NCBI GenBank assembly: GCA_021186555.1
Contig: JAJKFL010000003.1
Location: 34,274,908 to 34,338,907, forward strand
Length of the DNA: 64,000 bases
Direction: 5' to 3'
Source of the DNA: Reticulitermes speratus
Taxonomy: Eukaryota > Arthropoda > Insecta > Blattodea > Rhinotermitidae
Positions 35,470 to 47,679 of this stretch are shown here, piece after piece. Made by a program: the position numbers and the translations under genes. Under the pieces are notes generated by a model. That model ran no database searches. It worked only from the letters and a program-made list of their open reading frames with translations, and had not been told where the DNA came from. Position 1 is the first letter of the stretch, and the number at the start of each line of letters is the position of its first letter.

Positions 35470-37205
35470 TTTTAGTTCTTTTTCCTTTACTACGCAGGTT
35501 TTGAGACAAAGATTCTGGACTGCACCGTAGCAGGCACTCACCCTACTCTTAACAATTAGCCATTATTATGTTGGTAATTTTTTGTCCTGCATTCTGTAAA
35601 TAATTACCATGTTACGAACCGCTATACAAAGCCTCGGTTCTGGTTCTTGTAGGTGCGGTAATGAACCTTCGGGTTCCACAAAACGCGGGGAATTTCTTGA
35701 CTAGCTGACGACCCGCTAGCTTCTCAAGAAAGACTATGCTGCATGGAGTTAGTTAGTTATTCTGTTGATGAGACATGAACATGTACGCAGTCTTTTTCCA
35801 GTTGTGCGCAGTATGGTAGGCTAGTGAACTGTATTTGACTGTACCATCGTGGTAGAAACGTTAACAAAACAATGGACTAGAAGATTGGGCAAAGTTGTCC
35901 GGCAGTTATCACTTGGAACTGTCGTCCCGTGGTCGGGATGCGAGACAAAACCACCTGAAAGTAAGGCAGTAGTGGCATGCAAGAATCTACAAATTTTTGA
36001 CATGTTTCTTATGAGTCTCTAAACCGTGTAGGTTTACTGCTGCTTTATTTTATGAATGTCATACATTGAGATTTATTTCAGTATTTTTGTTCACCAAGAA
36101 GATTCCATGCAGTGACAGTTTTCGTATGACTTCTGGTTCTACGCCTATAAGGATACGTGTTATTACATACTCAAGTCTACCATCGCCCTTAACTTGGTAT
36201 CGTGGTAAACAACTCTTGTTTCAGTTGGCTCGCGAGAAATTTATTCTAATCAAAATGTAGAATATAAAGTGTTACCTAATTGCCTATTTTCAAACTATGT
36301 TAGCAAACAGCTACGAAGTACAGGCATTGATGTGTATTGTAATGTGACAAAGACTGTACGCCAAACATGACCTTAAGTTCGGTAGGTGGTTCTTTCTTAT
36401 ATAGAAACCGACAGGTTGAAGGGAAATAGATTTGTCTTATGTTCTAAAGACTTTAAAAGAGACAATGTCTTAATTCTCCAAATTGTGACAGTGCCATTAA
36501 TTTTGGGTCTTTTTTAAGAGGGTAGTACAACTCTGACTGCGCCCATTCTGTTTTAACACAATTCAGTTCCAGATTAAAAAGCCTCCTTCCCCCCCCCCCC
36601 CCCCACCTACACGTTCCCATCTTTTCTTCTGTTTCTGTCTCTCAGGTTTAGGTGTGGTAAACTTAGTTACCTTAGGTAACTTAACCTGTATTTAAGACAG
36701 GCCCTGCTGAGCCGCGTTCCCTCTCAGGGGCAACTGAGCTGGCCAGTGTAATAATGATGAACTGCAAGTATACTTTCTTTTCTTTTTTGTCTTTCTAGCC
36801 ATTTTTTCTTCCAATAGGAGGCTGACCTTGTATGGCCATGTTGCCAGATTGTTTTTTAAGTATAAGAAAAATTCATGCCTTTTACCTCTTGGTTTTCTTA
36901 AAAAATTTATCACCTCAGAGAAGTACTGATTGCATTCTGTATGACAAGAACTGATGTGTCCCCTTTAAGGCCTACTAAGAGAATGACTTTAAAATGTTTT
37001 AGCCAAATTGGGTGTTTATTTGCCTTTGATGCATTCTAAATCGTGTGCTGTGAAACAGGCATCTTGTGGAAGCTGGAGATAAATCCATTGGTTTGTTATG
37101 TGTCGACGTGGCAAACTTTATGACACTTACTGCTGGCACTGTGACAGCAGACCTAAAGGCCCAATGTCAGCCATTGGATACAATTCTGAGGAAGTTCGGT
37201 CTACC
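35470..37205. other. no gene seen
   Basis: Contains a 16-base C-run (36589-36604). Frames of up to 73 codons are unrecognised. Confidence 0.5.
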
Positions 37206-37500
37206 TTTCATTCTCACAAACTACTTCCCAAATATTTACCTTAATTTTATCCTGTCAGTTTCTTGCCTGTCGTCCCAGGGCTCGTTCTCCAGGACACTTT
37301 CCCACTAAAATTTTATATGCATTATTTGCTTCCTTCTCCTCACTACAAAGCCAGCCCATTGTATTATCATAGATGTCGCCGTGGTAAAAACAGTAAGTTG
37401 CCTGTAGAAAGTCGCCAAGTTCCTCATAATGTACTAAAATCCCTTCCCATTGGACACTTGCCATACACCGTCAGTGTCATCCATATTAAATAGGAGACAT
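37206..37500 (+). repeat. possible decayed LINE-associated repeat
   Basis: Frame pieces PNIYLNFILSVS and LKFYMHYLLPSPHYKASP resemble a peptide pattern (PNIHLN.., ..Y.PLPSPIRATCPAHL) that I recall from translated insect LINE-associated sequence. Alignment by eye is loose and the assignment is tentative. Confidence 0.3.
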
Positions 37501-40500
37501 TATAGAATCACATTTTAATTGTCTAGCGCTATCTGATTATTTATACATGCCTGTGGTGGCAATTAGCCTAGAATTAGGAAATGAAGTTTTCAAAGCACAG
37601 AGATTTTTAAATTCTTAATCTAATGTGCGCAGTATTTATTGGATTACGTAGAAATGTTTGAATGAATGTTAGGGGGAGTAGATAATTGAGAAAATTTTTG
37701 TAACTTTGGGGTAACATGCGACAATGTGTTAATGCAACGAAGGAAGTTTTATGTAACATTAGTAAACAATAAAACGAATAATTAGGTGACACTGTTAGCG
37801 CGACGTGATATTAATTTTCGATGTCAAATATCGTTATTTGAAAGCGTGGAACAGCTGCGGGGCAGTTCCCTTGCGACGTTGCTACATTACTGTGAGGTAC
37901 GCAACGTATGTATTTTACCGCCTGCTATTCAATATGGCCGACTTTGATCTGCCAAGTTGTAAGAGACGAGCAGTCCTTTTTAAGGTAGGAATTTGGATTT
38001 CGACGGAAACAGTTGGCTTAGTGCTTACTCGAAATTGTGTCGGTCATCATGGCGCAGCACAGCTCTGGTTCACATCGGAGGAATTATCAGGTTGGCGATG
38101 AAAAAATGTAAATTTATGTGATCCCGTAAGGAAGGTTTCAGTTAAAATTATAGATGAACGAAAACAGCCAGACTTTATTCGTGGAAGACATTAAACACAC
38201 TGAGGAATTCCTAAAGTTAAATTAATAAGAAATTAAAATAAATAAATGTATCAGGAGTTAAAATGTGAAACAGGAAACATTTAAAGTGAATTCATATCCA
38301 AGGAAATAGACTACTTAAGGAGCCCGTATAACTGTTAACAAGTACAACGCGAGAAAAGCTGCACGGTTGGCAGATGATTGATGGACAAGCATTGTTCATT
38401 TCGAGGAGTGAGGGTGATTCCGGACGCTTGGAGGGGTTTGAATTTGTCACAACAAGTAGAATTGATGGTAGGTACTTGATATGGAACTTGCACATAGTAA
38501 ATGAGTTTTCGAACAATAAGTTATTTTTTAAGTGTAAGTAGTGCAAGGTTTATGAATGAAATAGTGAATATTTATTAATTGGGTCAAATTGCACACAGGA
38601 CGGCGCCCTGTAACATCAGGTTTTTCGCAGTTCGCAGCCCTTTACCTGCGAATTTGATAACAATATCCTCCACCATACAACACTTGTTACAATAAGTTTG
38701 ATCTCCTTCCCTATTTCTCGTACTTGGTTTCCCTTTTGGTTTTCCCATTTCCACTTGATTTTATACAAGAATACGGTCTTGTGAAGCGTTTAATAGTTCT
38801 AAATTATGTTAAATAAGTCCGCCCTAACTCAACTGAAAGCAAGAAACAAACATGACCTGAAATTTACTTCAATTGTCTGTATTAATACATTAAATTATTG
38901 TCATTTACAGAGGGTAAACCAGTTAATATCTCAAGTAGGTCTATTGTAGGATAACTTTGGTATGATGTACGTGTTGGCGATCAGTGTGCAACACTGTATC
39001 AGAGCTTGCAAGCATAGACTACTTAAGAGATATGCATATTCAAAATTCTGTTAGAAAACAATAGTGAAGCAGTGCGTATAAATGAAAACTTGGTATTAGT
39101 CTGAGAGTTTTGGTAAATTAGGTGTTGTCTGTAGTTTTCATAATGTACTTTATAGTGGACCTACCATACTGCTGAAGTAATATGAATAATAAGTAAATAA
39201 ATAAATAAATAAAGTGCCTTCATTTGTGGAAGTTCACTTACCTTTAGAAGTTTTCTTTACAGTAGCTATGCATCGGTACTTTCATTGCTTGTGACGTTCT
39301 TTGCCTTTATAGAAGTACCCTAGTAGTATTTCACTTAAGTGAAATTTGTTCTGTACAAATACCTGGAAAGTCTACTCTGGTGATATTCTTCCAGTTGTCT
39401 TCATACACCACCTGTTCACTGTTATGGGTAATAAATTACGTTGCTTGTTGCTACCAGCTATGTGCTTTTCTAACAACATACGGAAATTACGCTTGGTATT
39501 AAGGTAGATGTAAATTCTGAATTTGTCCACTTGTTAAGTTTTCGCCAAATAACATATAGAAAAATGTTCTATAGCCGAACTGCAATAGGATCAGATTAAG
39601 GCTTCTCTAGCAGTAAGGAAATCACTCGATTCCTTGGGTTATAACGTTTAGCAATTTTAGTTTGATTTAGTTAACACTTCATAGTGCACCATGGATTCCG
39701 AAAACAACACTTGTTTTGAACGCAAAGCTATATTAAACTGCAGGTAACTACTTTTACACTGTGACTGATCCTGCAGTCTGACGCCACCCTTCCAATATTT
39801 TGCACCCTCGTAAACTTTTTAGAAAGTTGTGAGACTTTTTACAACTGGAGAACAATCAGTGGGCACTTTTTTAGCTGGGGAGAAAGTTGCTACATGCCAT
39901 AATCTTGTAGACTCTGTTTATGCCGTGGTGTTCACTACAGAGGTGGTTTTAACTTGGGTTACAGAAAACCAGAGAAACGTGTTAGATGTTTCAGGGGCTG
40001 TTCACAAAGTATGAAGAGATAGAATACTGCTGTAGCCTATGAATTAAAACGGGTGTTAATTTGATAAGTAATGAAATGCCATATCTTTACACTGGAGGAT
40101 TGTATTGAACATTAGTTTATTTGTGCTTGGCCATCAGTAGGGAAATCATTCATACACAATATTAGGAATTATTGCTGCCTTTACATTTTCATAATTTACA
40201 TGTGTAATAATACAAATTACCGTAATTAATTTCGTAACAACGCATTCATTTAGTCGCATGGTGAATACGTTCCTGAAGCTAGAAACAATAAGTTGCATGG
40301 ATTTAACTGTCTATACCCCCTTTCACCGCTACGTCTGCATGAGGTCATAATGTCAAGTTTTGTTTATTCTCACTGCCACAGCCTGATGTCATCGACCTTA
40401 TTATGTAAAGCATCTGTAACATCCGAGGCCTTAAATTATCACTTGAGGCTCTAAACTTAGAATAAACACTAGGAGAGGACAGAACTTGGAGAAATGGAAG

Positions 40501-41435
40501 GAAGAATTGATAGTGAAACCAGGTGATAAATGAGAAAAATTCGGATAGTCACTAGGAATATATATAGGCTTGGGTATATGGGGATTTGTAGGGTGAGTTA
40601 GGTTAGGTTTGTTGGTAAGGGGTGCAGCGGGGAAGAGAGTAGACATGCGAATAAGAATGTGCATATTAAACGAAGAGGGAACTATGGATCTTGGCCGAAG
40701 CAGAAAAGAAAAAAAAATAATTTATGATATAAAGTTAAGGGAGGGAGAAAAATTGTAAGCGAAGGAAGTAAGAGAAAAAGAGAAATGGGGGATGAGAATA
40801 AAGTAGAATCCCGCCATTCCATAGTATGCTCCATCCAGCTCTCAGTCCAGAAGACGCGTCATATGGGAGGGAGTCAGTCTTTGGCTTATAAAAATAGACA
40901 CTCCTAACTTTACAGAAATTTGTTGTTCAGTTACGTGGGTGTGTATCCTGTCGACGGGGGCGGGGTTGGGGGGGGGTGAAGAGGGGAATCAATTGCGAAT
41001 TACAGAAAAATAAAGGTGTCAAGTTTCGTGACCATTAACATTAATAGGCGGCTGCATTTGAGAACACGAATTTTAAATTTGTTTGTAGAATATTTATCGA
41101 GACTTGGCTCTTTATGTAGCCTGCTGACGTCATTCATTTTTCTGTTTAAAAGTTACTAATACTGTTTTAAATTCTATCGCAAATTTGGCATCAAATCCGA
41201 GATGTTTTATTTACTAACTTAGTCGTTAACCAAGTCCCATATCACCGCAGGTCTGAAAAGAAGAAATTGTGTCCGTCAGTACAGTAAAAAGCAGTCGCCT
41301 GAAGATGGGAATTAGGCAAAGGTTGCAAGTCTTCTTGGCCTGTATTAAGTGCACCACAGACAAAGGACCATCTGCAATGTAATGCTGATACAGCTTTGCA
41401 TGTGAGGCGGGGAAGTTGTTCTGCCTCAGTTGCAC
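37501..41435. other. no gene seen
   Basis: A 98-codon frame at 37805-38101 has mixed composition without a recognised motif. Short AAAT repeat at about 39197-39214, purine-rich tract at 40440-40800 and a 9-base G-run at 40968-40976. GTTAGGTTAGG near 40597 is too short to be telomeric. Confidence 0.5.
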
Positions 41436-41439
41436 AGTG

Positions 41440-41575
41440 ACCGGCTTTAATATAACCAACTGTAAGGTGTAGTTGTAATGCTGTTTGTGTTCTTGAGGTT
41501 CCAGTTTTGATTCTCGGACGGGACATCGGCTGTCGTGACTGGGGTTTTTGTGCCTTTTCTGATTCATTCAAGGAA
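41440..41575 (+). mobile_element. possible decayed SINE
   Basis: GGTTCCAGTTTTGATTCTCG resembles a worn B-box. The minus-strand frames (SHDSRCPVRES, PRIKTGTS) resemble translated SINE heads of other insects. No A-box or tail could be fixed. Confidence 0.25.
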
Positions 41576-41907
41576 ACCTGCGGTTAATACATTAATTAGG
41601 ACAGGAACACTTCATTTTAAATTCTTCCTAATTCATCATACACAAATCACCCTGTTACTGACAACCTCTTAAATAAACCTCAAAAGTATACTATAATATT
41701 AATTCCCTTTATGGTCATAGGTAATTTACATTTTGTTTATCCCGAAATTGATAATTATCTCCACATATAAATCGTTTTATTTTGGTAAAAACCTATTGAA
41801 TATTAATAAGAGTAGCAACTACGGAACGGCTTTAAGTATGGAACGGAGTAAATTTAATCTCAATTACACTTCAAAATTCATTCCTACCTGAAACTCAAAT
41901 TTTGTGG

Positions 41908-41965
41908 GGCATTACGCCGTGTCGATTGGTAAATGTCCATCTTTAGGGTGAAGCAATCCAAGAAG
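41908..41965 (-). repeat. half of an ACGT-type foldback repeat
   Basis: The plus strand reads ACGCCGTGTCGATTGGTAA and CATCTTTAGGGTGAAGCA, matching the left half of the 49.75 kb element. The minus strand carries CACCCTAAAGATGGAC, the core changed to CTAAAGA. Confidence 0.45.
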
Positions 41966-41969
41966 CTTT

Positions 41970-44845
41970 CCTATCTCGCAAAAAACACAGTCGGTTGTGA
42001 TAAGTCCAGCCTGTTAGTGGTGTTAGGGATATAATCGCTGTTTATTGTGCGCACTTTGTGAAGTTAAATGGGCTGGTACGCATGCTAACCACTGACTTTT
42101 AAAACGTTAATTGTCTGTAGTGCCTACCTGGCATGTTCGTTTGATACCAAGTGATTTATACCCTGCTGTGGCTACGAATATTCATTCTTAATTACAGTAA
42201 ATTTGAAGATAAAAATGAGAATGTCATTATTTCCTTCTTGAATATATATGTTTGAGTAACATATAGGCCTATTAGTCATGAGTGTATCTCACATTTGTAC
42301 TACTTTCTGGCATCTTATCTAGGTACACTGTAATGAAGGTTGTGTAACATTCTGAAGTATTGACATCAGCATTATGCTGTAGAGTTTCTCTGATTTTTTA
42401 CAATGAAAAATACGCAATTTTCTTTACAGTCGTGTACCTTTGTGCTAGAAATTTGCATTCCTTTCTTATGTGACACTCCATAATGTGCATTAAACACAAA
42501 GGAGCATAATTTAAAGAAGATATGATTATCGATGTCGAGTTGGTGCTCTCATTATTGTGCACTTAAACACCTTGGCAGTACCTTGTGTCAGTTGCTAATT
42601 TCGTTTAAATTTACATATTATTTTTAATACTGACGTAGAACACTAAATTTTGTAGTTTAAATCTCTGTGTAATATGCCCTCATTCTTGCCGCTGCTTCGA
42701 ACTTCCGGTGGGTAAACATACAAAATTCTCGACTCCTGCCATGGGGGTTGACACTTTGTTGAGTCAGCGAGTGTGGTACTTCGGTGGATGGTTGGACGAG
42801 GAAGATGGCGGGTGTTCCTGGCAGAGAGATATTGCTCAAGGAAGGATGAGGAGTATGAAGTAGTAACGTAAAAGGGTGTAAGAAACAGACCAATGACTTG
42901 CAGTAAAGACGAGTTAGTGGACCACAATAAATTAGCATGCTATGCTAGTTTCAAGTGACAGCTAGACGTTCTTTATTGGCGTTACTTAAAAAGTTGTTTC
43001 ACTGCTGGCATTAAATATCTAGGCTGTATAGTTAAAGTAATTACTTTAGTATTTACTTGAATTATGGTTGTAAATATGTGAGTGATACGTGTAATCACAT
43101 TCTTATCGATATGCTTACTGGTGCATTGCATGTCGACGTCCAGTATTTAGATGATTTCTGCCTTAGTAACTAAGTAGACAAGTGCGAAACTGATGCATTG
43201 GGAGACATGTATACGCTGAATTAAACTACTGGAATGCATACACGGACCTTACCAGAATTGTAAACACTTATAAGTATCAAATATAATTATATAAACTAAT
43301 AATTTTAGGAAGGAACGTGCTCTATTGCGTTATATTCCTCCGACACGCAATAAAATACGCAGTATATTGGTAAATATTTTGATGTCTCCAGACATTAAAG
43401 TCACAGTGCGTGCAATTCCTAGTGCTGATTTTCGCACACACTTAGTACGTTCTTCACATAATACCTTGCAAGTATTCTTATTGCTAGAGCAACGTAAGGA
43501 ATAACAGAATCTTAAATCAGTAGATAACTTATAATGGACCAGTTTGATTTTTTCCCGAATTGTGTCCATATCGATTATCGACACCATAAAATGTTAGATT
43601 TGTTCACGAAAGTATTACATTTCCTATAAGATTTAGATTTCTTCATTTATTGCTCCATGTACAATGTGGAGGGGGGGGGGGAGTTGTGGCTATGAGAGAT
43701 TCCATTAACGCATTCTTTCCTTCACAATTCACGGTATTTAACGACGCCTTCTCTTTGGTTGTATGGCGTCGAATAACTTAGATTTAAAGCTGAAACTAAA
43801 TATAATTGTCTCAAACTGTGAAGGTTCAAGAGAAAATATTCGTAATTCTGTCAGACGACTTAGTAAACTTACGCATCTAATATAAGATGTGCCAATTTCT
43901 GCCGGCCATAGAAATTAAATCAGTAATCTTAAAATGTCGTTCTCGCCGTTTGCCATACATTCGTGCACACAAGGAAGTGTAGGGATCTGAACTAAAGTCA
44001 TCTGTCTGTATCAATTAGCCAAGCAGATTTGACCTGTTTTTATTTCGGGTTAGGAAATACATTTATTTTATTGCCATGTGAATTTTTGAACCCAATCCAT
44101 TGATGTGTACAGTCTCCACTGAGCATTGTGATCCATAACTCGGGGCTCACAAAGGAGGTAGGCTGCTAGATCTATCATGATACAGCACAGAAGGTAAAGT
44201 AATTGTGACCATGTGAATGTTGATAACTGATGATGCAGGCTTGTTACGTGCAGTGAACTGTGGTATGGGTTTAAAAGTAACAAGAGCACGGTTTAACATT
44301 TTTGTCCGAAATCGGTACAGTTATTATAAAAGGTAAATTTGCTCCACTCAAAACAATTTTATTCATTTACGATTATCTTGGAGCGGCGATAATTAAATGA
44401 GATTAAATTTCAATTTTAATAATAGAAACACGAAATTGTCTGCAGTTTGGCAAAAATTTCTCCAACAATACAAATGTACGTATTTGGATATCTGGCTTCC
44501 AATATAATATAACATAGAGCTATGTCTTCCAGCCAAGAAAGTGGCGGATTAGGCGTGTGTTTACATTTCTTTTAAGGCTTATGAATAGAGGAGGATCTGA
44601 AGACAAAGTAGTGCCCGAATAAGCAGCCTGATTATGCGGGAGCCCGTTAGTGTATGTTCTCTACCTTCAGTGACACGAATTGTTCGCTGTTTGCTGTGAA
44701 AAATGGTAAATAATAAAAATACAAAATATAAATTTAAGAGTTTGTTCCTAAAATATCTGCAGCAGTAGCTTTTCAGGAACGACTGTGTGTATGTGTATGT
44801 ACGTATATATGTAAGTTGCTGCTTAATTTCCTTTTCAAGGAAACA
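41970..44845. other. no gene seen
   Basis: Contains an 11-base G-run at 43671-43681. Overlapping minus-strand frames at 42643-42938 (93-94 codons) include EFCMFTHRKFEAAARMRAYY, which looks repeat-like but is not assigned. Confidence 0.45.
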
Positions 44846-45060
44846 TTTATTTAAATAAAGTGTAATATTTTATTTTTTATGTCCCGGATAATTTTCGTGC
44901 TTTATTTGTGTGTTTGCAACGTCCCTATTTCTATATATTTCACCAAATATTTTTACTTCATATAAAAATGTTGCATCTCTTTTTTCGTCTATTTCTTTAC
45001 GCAATGCAGCGACATTTGTTGCTATTGCTCCGTACAACGCGCTGTGCGGGATCTCTCCAA
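44846..45060 (-). CDS. possible terminal exon of an unrecognised gene
   Basis: A minus-strand open frame ends at a TAA at 44870-44872. Its last ~60 codons look like real protein: charged, without low complexity, with an amphipathic stretch reading AALRKEIDEKRDATFLYEVK followed by IFGEIYRNRDVANTQIKHEN. Upstream on the minus strand is a pyrimidine-rich run ending in AG twice (CTCTGTCAAG and GTGCACAG), a credible splice acceptor near 45,050-45,060. Downstream are AATAAA hexamers, one overlapping the stop and one at 44846-44851, as expected just before a cleavage site. An alternative is a complete 80-codon peptide starting MMISMLTLALSS at 45,112, which would look like a short signal peptide. No family is recognised, and an unfamiliar transposon is also possible. 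Confidence 0.4.
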
Positions 45061-45469
45061 GTCCTTTCTTCTGTGCACTTGACAGAGCGAGAGTAAGCAT
45101 AGAAATCATCATAAGGACAAATGGCTAAACTTAGTCTATATCAGCATGTAATACTTGAATTTACCTATGCTTTAATTTTGATTTTTAAATGTTTTTGACC
45201 TGCTTAAACATTCAATGCACAGTAGTCACTATATTCTAACACCTACATTTAATAGTAAAACATATCTGAATTTTGTCCACACGGCCTTCTTTAATCATCT
45301 ATTTTATCCTCTCATTCGACAGTGATTATTTCCTGGAAAGACATTTACTGATTTATCTTTCCAGTTTTTACGAATTATTATGTGTGAGGCAGGAAATAAA
45401 GGTTTATGTACAATGTATATCGATGTCAATCCCCAAAATGTTGTGCCATACTTTACGCAAAGGACCGGT

Positions 45470-45605
45470 ATCGATCCCGGACCAATCCGTGTAAGATATG
45501 TTGTGGACAAAGTAAAAGTGGAAGTTGTTCTCGGAGGACTTCGGTTAACCTATCAGTAATAGTCCACCAATGCTCCATACTCATCTTCATCTTAATACTA
45601 CTTTT
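45470..45605 (+). mobile_element. SINE family E, partial copy
   Basis: GGTATCGATCCCGGACCAAT (B-box region), CCGTGTAAGATATG, TTGTGGACAAAGTAAAAGTG and GAGGACTTCGGTTAACC follow the order of the 60.8 kb copy. Both 5' and 3' ends are lost. Confidence 0.65.
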
Positions 45606-45829
45606 ATAAAGATATCATTCGGGCGAAGCCTGGGAACTTTGAAACAAAGCAGTGCCTTGTCGGATGTAGAAGCACGTTGGATATAAACTGCTGTCACGGC
45701 TGTCCTCAAGGGGTTCATTAGTTAGTTATGATTCCATTAAGTAAACTGCATGAAGCGTCACTTCGTATTGGTATACTCGTATTTGTATCGCAAGTGGCTG
45801 TAACATGAAGATTCAGGTCTTCTGGCATG

Positions 45830-45965
45830 TTAACGCCATATCGGCTGCTATTTTTATCTTCAGGGTCAAGCAGTTCACTCTTCTTGGAGTGTTTGACCGT
45901 TAAGAGGGAGGCAATACACTTCTCCGAAACGTCTGTAACTAGGTACTAGTCTTCACTGCGTAATC
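45830..45965. mobile_element. ACGT-type foldback repeat copy
   Basis: Left half on the minus strand carries GACCCTGAAGATAAAAATAG. Right half on the plus strand carries GAGGGAGGCAATACACTTCT, CCGAAACGTCTGTAACTA and, further on, CGCAGAAGACG. Arrangement is as at 49.8 kb: the CTGAAGA core on one strand and the GAAAC-GTC end on the other. Confidence 0.55.
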
Positions 45966-46530
45966 CCGCAGAAGACGTCAGCCGTCTTCAGCATCGCTGT
46001 GAGAACCTCGCATACCTGTAGCATATTGTGACCCTGGATTAGCGTCATTATTAATTGCAGTTGTTTCGATTGCAGGTAAGGGACCGTATCCATCAAGATG
46101 GCCTCACTGAATCTGCGTGCGTTCTTCATTCTATCTCTGTCTTATTGTTGGTCAGGACCAAGTCTGTAAGCTCCTCGGTTGATGCATGATTATGGTACCT
46201 CGGGGTAAGTTTCATGAACATCTTTTATTAAACTTCTCCTGAAAATAGAGAGATATGTTTGTAAATAGCAGAGCAAGGTTCAAGGACTATTAGAGCCAAG
46301 ATGTTCATAAGACCGTCGCATCGATTACAGGTCATTTCCAGTTTCAGCTCTACACATTACGTATTTTACAGCAACTTTTACAATGTGTGCGCGTACTGTA
46401 GTTCGGGGTTTGGGTAACCGGATGTTGAGGTCGGGTAGTCGCAATTTATTCTACAATGGATTTCAAATCCCATATCATCGACTTGTTTGTATTGTTTCTT
46501 CGGTTATACAGTGTAGGACCATATTTGTTT

Positions 46531-46661
46531 TGACGTTTCGGAAAAATTGCTGCCTCCTCGTTCTGGGTGACTGAATTTTATTCAAGGGGATGCTCAGTCA
46601 TTCAACTGAGCCTAATTCAGTCACCTTGAAGATGACGGCAGCACGATTGTCCGAAATGTCA
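46531..46661. mobile_element. 131-bp foldback element with a hammerhead-like motif in each arm
   Basis: Left arm 46531-46577 and right arm 46614-46661 are about 75% inverted matches. Each arm, read outward from the centre, gives AATTCAGTCACC, a core-like segment (TTGAAGA right, CAGAACGA left), GGCAGCA, TCCGAAA, YGTCA. The spacer holds a second hairpin, CTCAGT-CATTCA-ACTGAG. The 81-codon frame to the right (NSVTLKMTAARLSEMSE) is the translated repeat. Confidence 0.75.
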
Positions 46662-46669
46662 GAGCAATG

Positions 46670-47630
46670 TCATGACCCTACGCGGTCTAACGACCCAGAA
46701 GTCTCTTTTGACCAACACCCGCCACTAAAGCCTGAAATATTACAACGTGTTCCTCATATTTATCTGGAAACATCGACATCAACCCTGTGTATGAAATACG
46801 CTCGTGGATGTGTAGAGAGGTCTAGGCTTACGTGACTGTAGATGCCAAAGTATTTGCCAATTTCTATAATCAGATTAACGTAGTAACCAGTGGAATGCAC
46901 GGAACTAGTTGGAAAATGGCAGCTCAAAAGGCGTCGCTGGCTGTGGTGTCTGTAGTACAATTATTCCGTACGATCAATCTTTCTATCTCAGGTTCGTAAC
47001 GAACTTTAATCGGGGATATTTCGAAAGACGCTCCTTCGTACGACGTGTAGATATACTAACAGATTTTGTATCCTATAATTTAGCCCCCTTGAACTCGATT
47101 TTATACAACGTAATAGGTTCTGCTCTAATTGCATCCCATGGTACTCCAATTTCATAAATAATACACAAATTATTCAGGCCCTTCAGCGTCAGGTTGTGTT
47201 CTGGTTGCACCTGTCTGTAGTCCACGCTTCTGGAATATGTCTTTCTATACTGCTGGTAGCTGCGTCGTTTCACTCTGTTTAATTATCTATACGTCCTCAG
47301 ATCTCTCATATCTAACACTTCGCATAGAAGCAATAAGAAGTCCCTGAATTTCTTTAATGGGCAGGTTTACCAGGTCTGCTATGAGAAGCCGCTGTTCTAG
47401 AATGCACAGATGTACGGCTTTCTTTCTTATAACTGTTATAGAAAGAATTCTGAACACTTCCTTGCTTTTATTCGGTTAACAAAAAACGAAAACAGCTGCA
47501 ACAAATAAAGAGTCTTCTTCATTAGAAATACTGTTTATGAACGTATTTTAGAAATTTTGATTATTACCCAATTTTCACTTTATGTTAAAGTCACTTTCCA
47601 ATTTTCTTATCAATATACGTACACATATGT
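46670..47630. other. no supported gene; one unrecognised frame pair
   Basis: Minus 47073-47273 (66 codons, containing GLNNLCIIYEIGVPWDAIRA and ending IEFKGAKL) and its plus-strand counterpart have protein-like composition but no known family. It could be an unrecognised mobile-element frame. Confidence 0.35.
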
Positions 47631-47633
47631 TAC

Positions 47634-47672
47634 GTACGTGTTTCAGCACGTCAGTACCATCGTCAAGCGTGG
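47634..47672 (-). ncRNA. hammerhead-like motif, core with one extra base
   Basis: The minus strand reads CACG, CTTGACGA (CTGACGA with one added T), T, GGTAC-TGAC-GTGCT as a 5-bp stem II with two G-U pairs, GAAA, CACG inside a short stem III, TA (GTA triplet), then CGT, which can pair with ACG upstream. Structure is partly retained; the inserted base in the core makes activity doubtful. Confidence 0.4.
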
Positions 47673-47679
47673 AGCATAC

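Noticed and set aside
40595..40612. Telomere-like GTTAGGTTAGG
   Set aside because: Only about two TTAGG units; no array, so chance.
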